Origin: Eretmocerus hayati
Lineage: Eukaryota > Arthropoda > Insecta > Hymenoptera > Aphelinidae
Direction: 5' to 3'
NCBI GenBank assembly: GCA_029851415.1
Contig: CM056743.1
Coordinates: forward strand, 21,056,905-21,120,904
Length of the DNA: 64,000 bases
The notes under the pieces are model-generated. The model was not told the origin of the DNA, made no database searches, and worked only from the letters and a program-made list of their open reading frames with translations. Shown one piece after another: positions 60,070 through 64,000 of this stretch; within the stretch, counting starts at the first letter, position 1; each line of letters begins with the position of its first letter. A program made the position numbers and the translations under genes.

Positions 60070-60513
60070 TAGTGTATGTTATATATATGAATGATGTTGC
60101 GAGAGGCTCGTACAGGCCTCGAGCCGAATGATCGCAATGGGAAATTTGGAGCGCCCCTCCATCCATTGCGCGGTGCGACATCGGGGTCGCACCGATTGTA
60201 TTTAAGTAACAGCAAGAGTTCAGTTGGGGAGTTCATTTTTAGGATAAGTAGTTGTTAGTATTAACTCGAGAGCTTACAGTCCGAGTCAGTCACGCGAGAC
60301 AGGTAAACGCAGCCACGGATTGGCCCTGTCAGTAGAAGTCAAATCATTTGATAGGTCTCTTTACATTGAGATACTAGCCGTGGAATAAAGTAACAGTCAA
60401 TCTTATTCTCGTGTCAAGATCATTCTATACACCCAATCCCTTCTGTATATTCTGGGGCGGCAGTACCGCACCAGAGACGGAAACCCAGAACCCCAATAAC
60501 GTAACATAAAAAC
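60068..60513 (+). mobile_element. 5' long terminal repeat of an LTR retrotransposon
   Basis: The left boundary is placed by comparison with the uninterrupted satellite copy at 57698-57710. The right boundary is placed by the primer site at 60514. Two readings of the ends are possible: TGT...ACA (60068 or 60073 to 60506) or AGT...ACT (60071-60514, overlapping the primer site). It contains a TATA-like box, an initiator and AATAAA at 60384-60389, the expected U3-R-U5 order. The 3' LTR is not in the window, so neither end is confirmed by comparison. Confidence 0.8.
60199..60225 (+). promoter_or_regulatory. LTR core promoter
   Basis: TATTTAA at 60199-60205 is followed by TCAGTT at 60220-60225, an arthropod-type initiator at a plausible distance. 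This would set the start of the R region. Confidence 0.6.
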
Positions 60514-60529
60514 TGGCGCCCAACGTGGG
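60514..60529 (+). promoter_or_regulatory. Primer binding site complementary to tRNA-Lys(CTT)
   Basis: TGGCGCCCAACGTGGG is the complement of the 3' end, with CCA, of animal tRNA-Lys with anticodon CTT, over 16 bases. It lies next to the proposed LTR end, as required for minus-strand DNA synthesis. Confidence 0.85.
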
Positions 60530-60784
60530 TTCCGTCTGAAGGGTTTGGAGTGTTTTTTTTCGGAGAATATTCGGTTGGAAACTTGCGAGCAACGACATAT
60601 ATTCAACGATCAAGGACCCGCAGTAAGATTAACAGAAGACATCGTAAAGAAAGCGTGAGACGACCAAGGGAGATAACATAAAAACTGGTGCTTGGACGAC
60701 TATAAGACGACATTTCATATTGAAGGAGGATCGATCATATCACAACCTGGTCCAACTTTTAACTGTGAAATCCAAGAAAGAAGG

Positions 60785-61098
60785 ATGTTCATCATTGGAT
60801 ATCTGTTGACGTTGATTACAGCATCTGGGTGAGTACTTTGATGTTTTCCCTTTCCATCCCTCGTGGGGAAAGATACGCGGAGCTAGGACTTCCATAGATT
60901 TCTTTAATCAAATAAAAGTAACTTCTTCCTGAATTACGAACTCAGTTTTCTTATTTTTCTTTGATTATATTTATTATATCATAAATTTCAAGTTACACCA
61001 CTTGGCTATTCAGAAATAGTCGCATTCGAACATAACAGTACACTCTCGACCTCTACGTGGTGTCATTCGGTCTGCGCTGAAATTGCTCAATTTTTTAG
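60785..61098 (+). other. Leader mini-exon and candidate intron of the LTR element
   Basis: An ATG at 60785 opens 15 codons of strongly hydrophobic, signal-peptide-like sequence before a TGA. Within this short frame lies a near-ideal donor (GG|GTGAGT, intron start 60829). A pyrimidine-rich acceptor (CAATTTTTTAG) ends at 61098. Removing 60829-61098 would join the leader in frame with gag through 35 open codons upstream of the gag ATG. Alternatively the donor serves a spliced env message, as in gypsy-type insect elements. Confidence 0.5.
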
Positions 61099-61204
61099 GT
61101 CAAAGTTCGGTACTTCCTCAATTATTCCTAATACACACACTTACGGACACTCTACACCTTCATTGTTATATCGTCGTTCCGAAAACAGATTTCAATCGCG
61201 AACT

Positions 61205-63853
61205 ATGGTTTGGCCAAAACGGAGTAGTTCAGTACCTCCCAGGCAACAAGCGCCCGGGTCGGCTTTAGGAAATATGGATAAAACCCCGAAAACATCACAG
61301 GATGGCACAATTACGATGGATATGAGTGAGATGACAGCAAAGTATCAGCTTGCGATGCAGCAGGGCGTCAAATACGGGAGTGATATCTTTAGAGCCTTGA
61401 AGCTAGCCGAGGGAGGGTTCCTTACCCCGGAAAAAGAGTTTCTGATAATCGGAATAAAAGCATTAAAAGAAGTGCTTGCTAATAAGATCGAACTACGCAC
61501 AGAGGCCGACATCGCATGTCTGGAAAGTGTGGGTGATCGGTTGTCGCAATTGTTGAGTGATGTAGAGAAACGGGATTCTCCTTTGATAGGTTATGGGTTT
61601 CCGGGTACGATAGGAAGTCTTCATCAATCTCAAATCAACGCGGATTCATCGCGAATCTTGCAAAGGTCGGAGAATCCTTCAGGAACGAATCGCTTAATAA
61701 GTTTTGATGATTCCGTGGACAACGCGATGGATCCCCTGGAGAAATTCGCGACTCCCACTACAGATGTTATGTCGCCGCCTAACGGTAATAGTTCGAAACA
61801 AGGGTCGGATATGCAGACGGGAGAAAGGGTCGGAGTAGAACGCGGCGGTCATGCCCGGAACGATCAAGTTCCGGAATCCAATAAAAGGAATAAAAGTCAT
61901 AGAGACGACAAAAGTTCGCGAAACGCATCGAAAGAGTCTCATCGTGAAAAGCATAAAATCTCGCAGAAGGGTCGAAAGAAATTGGTATATTCGGACTCGG
62001 AATCATATGACATCGATTCTTCTGATGAAGAACGGGATTACGAGGAGGAGCACCAAAATTCACGCTCAAATCGCAAAGAGAAAAATTCGAAATCAGCTAG
62101 AGACACTGGTAGACACTCGAAGCATAGCTCGCACTATAAGAAAATCCGCGATTCAAGCTACGATAAGCATGATAAAAGAAGGGAATTGAGAGTATATTCG
62201 TCAGAAAGTAATGATTCAGAGTATTATAGTGATGATTCTGAAGACTCGCGATATACGTCAGACGAGCGTCAAAAGGACCACGGGCGGAAGAGTAATCGAT
62301 TGGACAAGAAGGAGTCACGCAAAGATAGAAAGAAACGGGAACAATCGGAAGAGAGTGATCATAGCATCCGTAACGATAGACGCAAGCGACGCGAGAAACC
62401 GAGGAAGAGATCAGAAGAACGAGATCGTTATGAGCGAAAATCTAGATGCACCTTGCCACAAACCTTAGCCCTGATCCAGCCATTCGAGGGTGACGCGGAA
62501 GATTTGAATAGATTTAGTGTCGATGCAAGATATATTCGTGATCAACATAAGTCCGAACCAAAATCAAATATTCTAAGGGCAATTGGTAGTAAACTCAAAG
62601 GACGAGCATCGCAGGCTTTTCTTGGTCAAATAAATCAATATGAGTCAGTTGGGAGATTCCTGGATGATTTAAAAGCTCAATTCGGGACAACAGGGGGTCT
62701 GGCCAGTGTCAAAGCAGAGATGAGAGTAATCAGACAAGAACGGAACGAAAAAGCAGCGGCGTACGGTCATAGAGTTCAGAAAATGTATAATAAACTCCTC
62801 AGCGCGTACGATACTGATCAGGACTTAGAAAAATGGGAAAAGCGAAGATGCAAGTCGAGAGCGGCAACATTCGCTTTGGATCAGTTCATTTACGGTTTAT
62901 TAGAGCCCTTACAACATCATGTTAAAGCAGGACACCCGGAAACCCTGTACGAGGCTATTTCAGAAGCATCAAAGATCGAAATAGAAACGGATGCTCGTCG
63001 GCAAATAGATGTAGCTGAACAATCACGGGATGCCGAAGGGGTAAAATCAGTCATCAGAGCTATCCGCGATAGTAGTGTCGAAAGTCACGTAACATCAAAG
63101 GAATGCGCTTCGATACGACTAGCACCGGTTTCAGATGGCTGTCGGTATTGCCACACACAAGAACATTTTGAAAGAGAATGCCCCAGGAAAATGCATGTGG
63201 CTGCTTATTGCGGTTATTGCAAAAAGACGGGACATTTGCAAAAGGAATGCGATATTGAGGCCAAGGTAGTTGCGAAACAACGAGGGGATCAATCTCAAGA
63301 GTCAGCAGAAAGTACAAGTAGGAAGGGAAGTCTCATCCCACCTCAGGAAATCGCTCGCGTTAGGTTATCCCGAATTCCAATTGAGTGCACTTATTGCCAC
63401 CTTCAAGGACATTTTCGGGAAGATTGCCCAAAAAGAATCAGGGACTCAAAATTTTGCAACTATTGTCGTATATACGGGCATGATTTGAATGACTGCCGCT
63501 CTCTAGAAGAAGCATTCAGGCTGGGGTTCCTTTCTAAATCAAGCATAGAGCGGGCACGGAGATTACAGGATACACCTCTCCGAAGCAATAACGAACCCCT
63601 GAGAGGGTACGCGGCTCGCTACCAAGGCGTTCCCCGGAGGAGGGATGATGAAACTGCAAATGCACACCCCCGCACGGAATATTCGAGCGTTAGGAATGAG
63701 AATAATAGTAACTCTAATTCTAGAACTCATAGTGAAAACCAAGCTTGGCAGAACAGAGACCCCGACAGGGCTGATCACGGGAATAGTTCACCACCATTCC
63801 CTCACACTACTGACCGTCACCACGAAATCTCGCGACCAGACAGGAGGAACTGA
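61205..63853 (+). CDS. gag: LTR retrotransposon Gag polyprotein, probably Ty3/gypsy type
   Basis: An intact frame of 882 residues from the ATG at 61205 (ACT before ATG gives a favourable -3 A). The frame is open without ATG back to 60965. Residues about 215-410 are a very long highly charged Ser/Arg/Lys/Asp/Glu region. About 412-600 resemble a retroelement capsid, starting IQPFEGDAEDLNRF and continuing with the helical segments usual for insect Ty3/gypsy Gag. Four CCHC zinc knuckles (C-x2-C-x4-H-x4-C) follow at about 646, 669, 728 and 751. It would form particles and package element RNA. The frame is unbroken, suggesting recent activity. The lineage within Metaviridae is not certain without pol. 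Confidence 0.88.
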   Translation: MVWPKRSSSVPPRQQAPGSALGNMDKTPKTSQDGTITMDMSEMTAKYQLAMQQGVKYGSDIFRALKLAEGGFLTPEKEFLIIGIKALKEVLANKIELRTEADIACLESVGDRLSQLLSDVEKRDSPLIGYGFPGTIGSLHQSQINADSSRILQRSENPSGTNRLISFDDSVDNAMDPLEKFATPTTDVMSPPNGNSSKQGSDMQTGERVGVERGGHARNDQVPESNKRNKSHRDDKSSRNASKESHREKHKISQKGRKKLVYSDSESYDIDSSDEERDYEEEHQNSRSNRKEKNSKSARDTGRHSKHSSHYKKIRDSSYDKHDKRRELRVYSSESNDSEYYSDDSEDSRYTSDERQKDHGRKSNRLDKKESRKDRKKREQSEESDHSIRNDRRKRREKPRKRSEERDRYERKSRCTLPQTLALIQPFEGDAEDLNRFSVDARYIRDQHKSEPKSNILRAIGSKLKGRASQAFLGQINQYESVGRFLDDLKAQFGTTGGLASVKAEMRVIRQERNEKAAAYGHRVQKMYNKLLSAYDTDQDLEKWEKRRCKSRAATFALDQFIYGLLEPLQHHVKAGHPETLYEAISEASKIEIETDARRQIDVAEQSRDAEGVKSVIRAIRDSSVESHVTSKECASIRLAPVSDGCRYCHTQEHFERECPRKMHVAAYCGYCKKTGHLQKECDIEAKVVAKQRGDQSQESAESTSRKGSLIPPQEIARVRLSRIPIECTYCHLQGHFREDCPKRIRDSKFCNYCRIYGHDLNDCRSLEEAFRLGFLSKSSIERARRLQDTPLRSNNEPLRGYAARYQGVPRRRDDETANAHPRTEYSSVRNENNSNSNSRTHSENQAWQNRDPDRADHGNSSPPFPHTTDRHHEISRPDRRN

Positions 63854-64000
63854 ATGGATTACAAGGGTTTTATACATTGGTAGCATATTAATACGAAATT
63901 GAGCTCCCTCTATCATCTACGGTAACATTTCGCTCATGTTTTTCTCATGCCACGTGGTCAAGTTTCATGGTTTTCCGATCACGCAAGTGTAGAAATTAAG
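63854..64000 (+). other. Start of region after gag
   Basis: All three forward frames contain stops and no protease motif (D-T/S-G) is visible. Pol must begin beyond the window, or be expressed by a mechanism I cannot see, or be missing. Confidence 0.5.

Noticed and set aside
61163..61204. Gag start at the TTG at 61163
   Set aside because: TTG is not a plausible start in an animal element; the first ATG in frame is 61205, unless the leader is spliced on.
63645..63902. Overlapping frame at the end of gag as the start of pol
   Set aside because: No protease motif, it ends after about 85 codons, and its content is a shifted reading of gag.

Overview
The window is animal nuclear DNA, most likely from an arthropod and probably an insect. 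It has spliceosomal introns, many non-autonomous DNA transposons with TA or TTAA target sites, tRNA-derived SINEs, long satellite arrays and an LTR retrotransposon whose promoter has an arthropod-like TCAGT initiator. No species can be named from the sequence. It is mostly repetitive; most short open frames in the first 30 kb and in 57-60 kb are satellite sequence read in different frames, not genes.

Layout. (1) 1-28428 is a composite array in which about 130-bp and 196-bp satellite monomers, organised into 529-bp and 1043-bp higher-order units, alternate with thirteen copies of a long-arm foldback element (about 740 bp, or 1025 bp in an intact form). Large blocks have been duplicated in tandem: a nearly identical 5711-bp unit (from about 11590 and about 17301) and an older 7280/7809-bp duplication. 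(2) 27534-28274 is a pogo/Tigger-like element inserted in the last foldback, and 28277-30610 is decayed array margin with a three-unit 169-bp repeat and two perfect-looking hairpins. (3) 30763-31707 is a foldback element. (4) 31.8-43.4 kb is the only gene-like region, all on the minus strand: a five-exon gene whose splice phases all agree, encoding a divergent Suv4-20-type SET methyltransferase (34110-43408), and a possible small RWD-like gene (32813-33867). Their introns carry a SINE, a piggyBac-like MITE and a CATGGG-rich MITE. (5) 43.4-57 kb is intergenic, with a hammerhead ribozyme (45398-45480), minisatellites, a 1.5-kb palindrome carrying inverted SINE heads, an array of TTCTGGGAC palindromes, a Tc1-like foldback with a second MITE nested in it, a composite 1.67-kb palindrome and TTAA MITEs. 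(6) 57197-60067 is a second satellite of about 197-bp monomers with a 12-monomer (2362-bp) higher-order period. (7) From 60068 to the window end is the 5' part of an LTR retrotransposon (LTR, tRNA-Lys primer site, leader, gag) inserted in that satellite; pol and the 3' LTR are not in view.

How the parts relate. The picture is a heterochromatin-like block grown by unequal exchange and transposon nesting, with one genuine-looking methyltransferase gene between two satellite arrays. Suv4-20 enzymes are known to methylate histone H4 lysine 20 in such chromatin, but any functional link between this gene and its neighbours is only inference.
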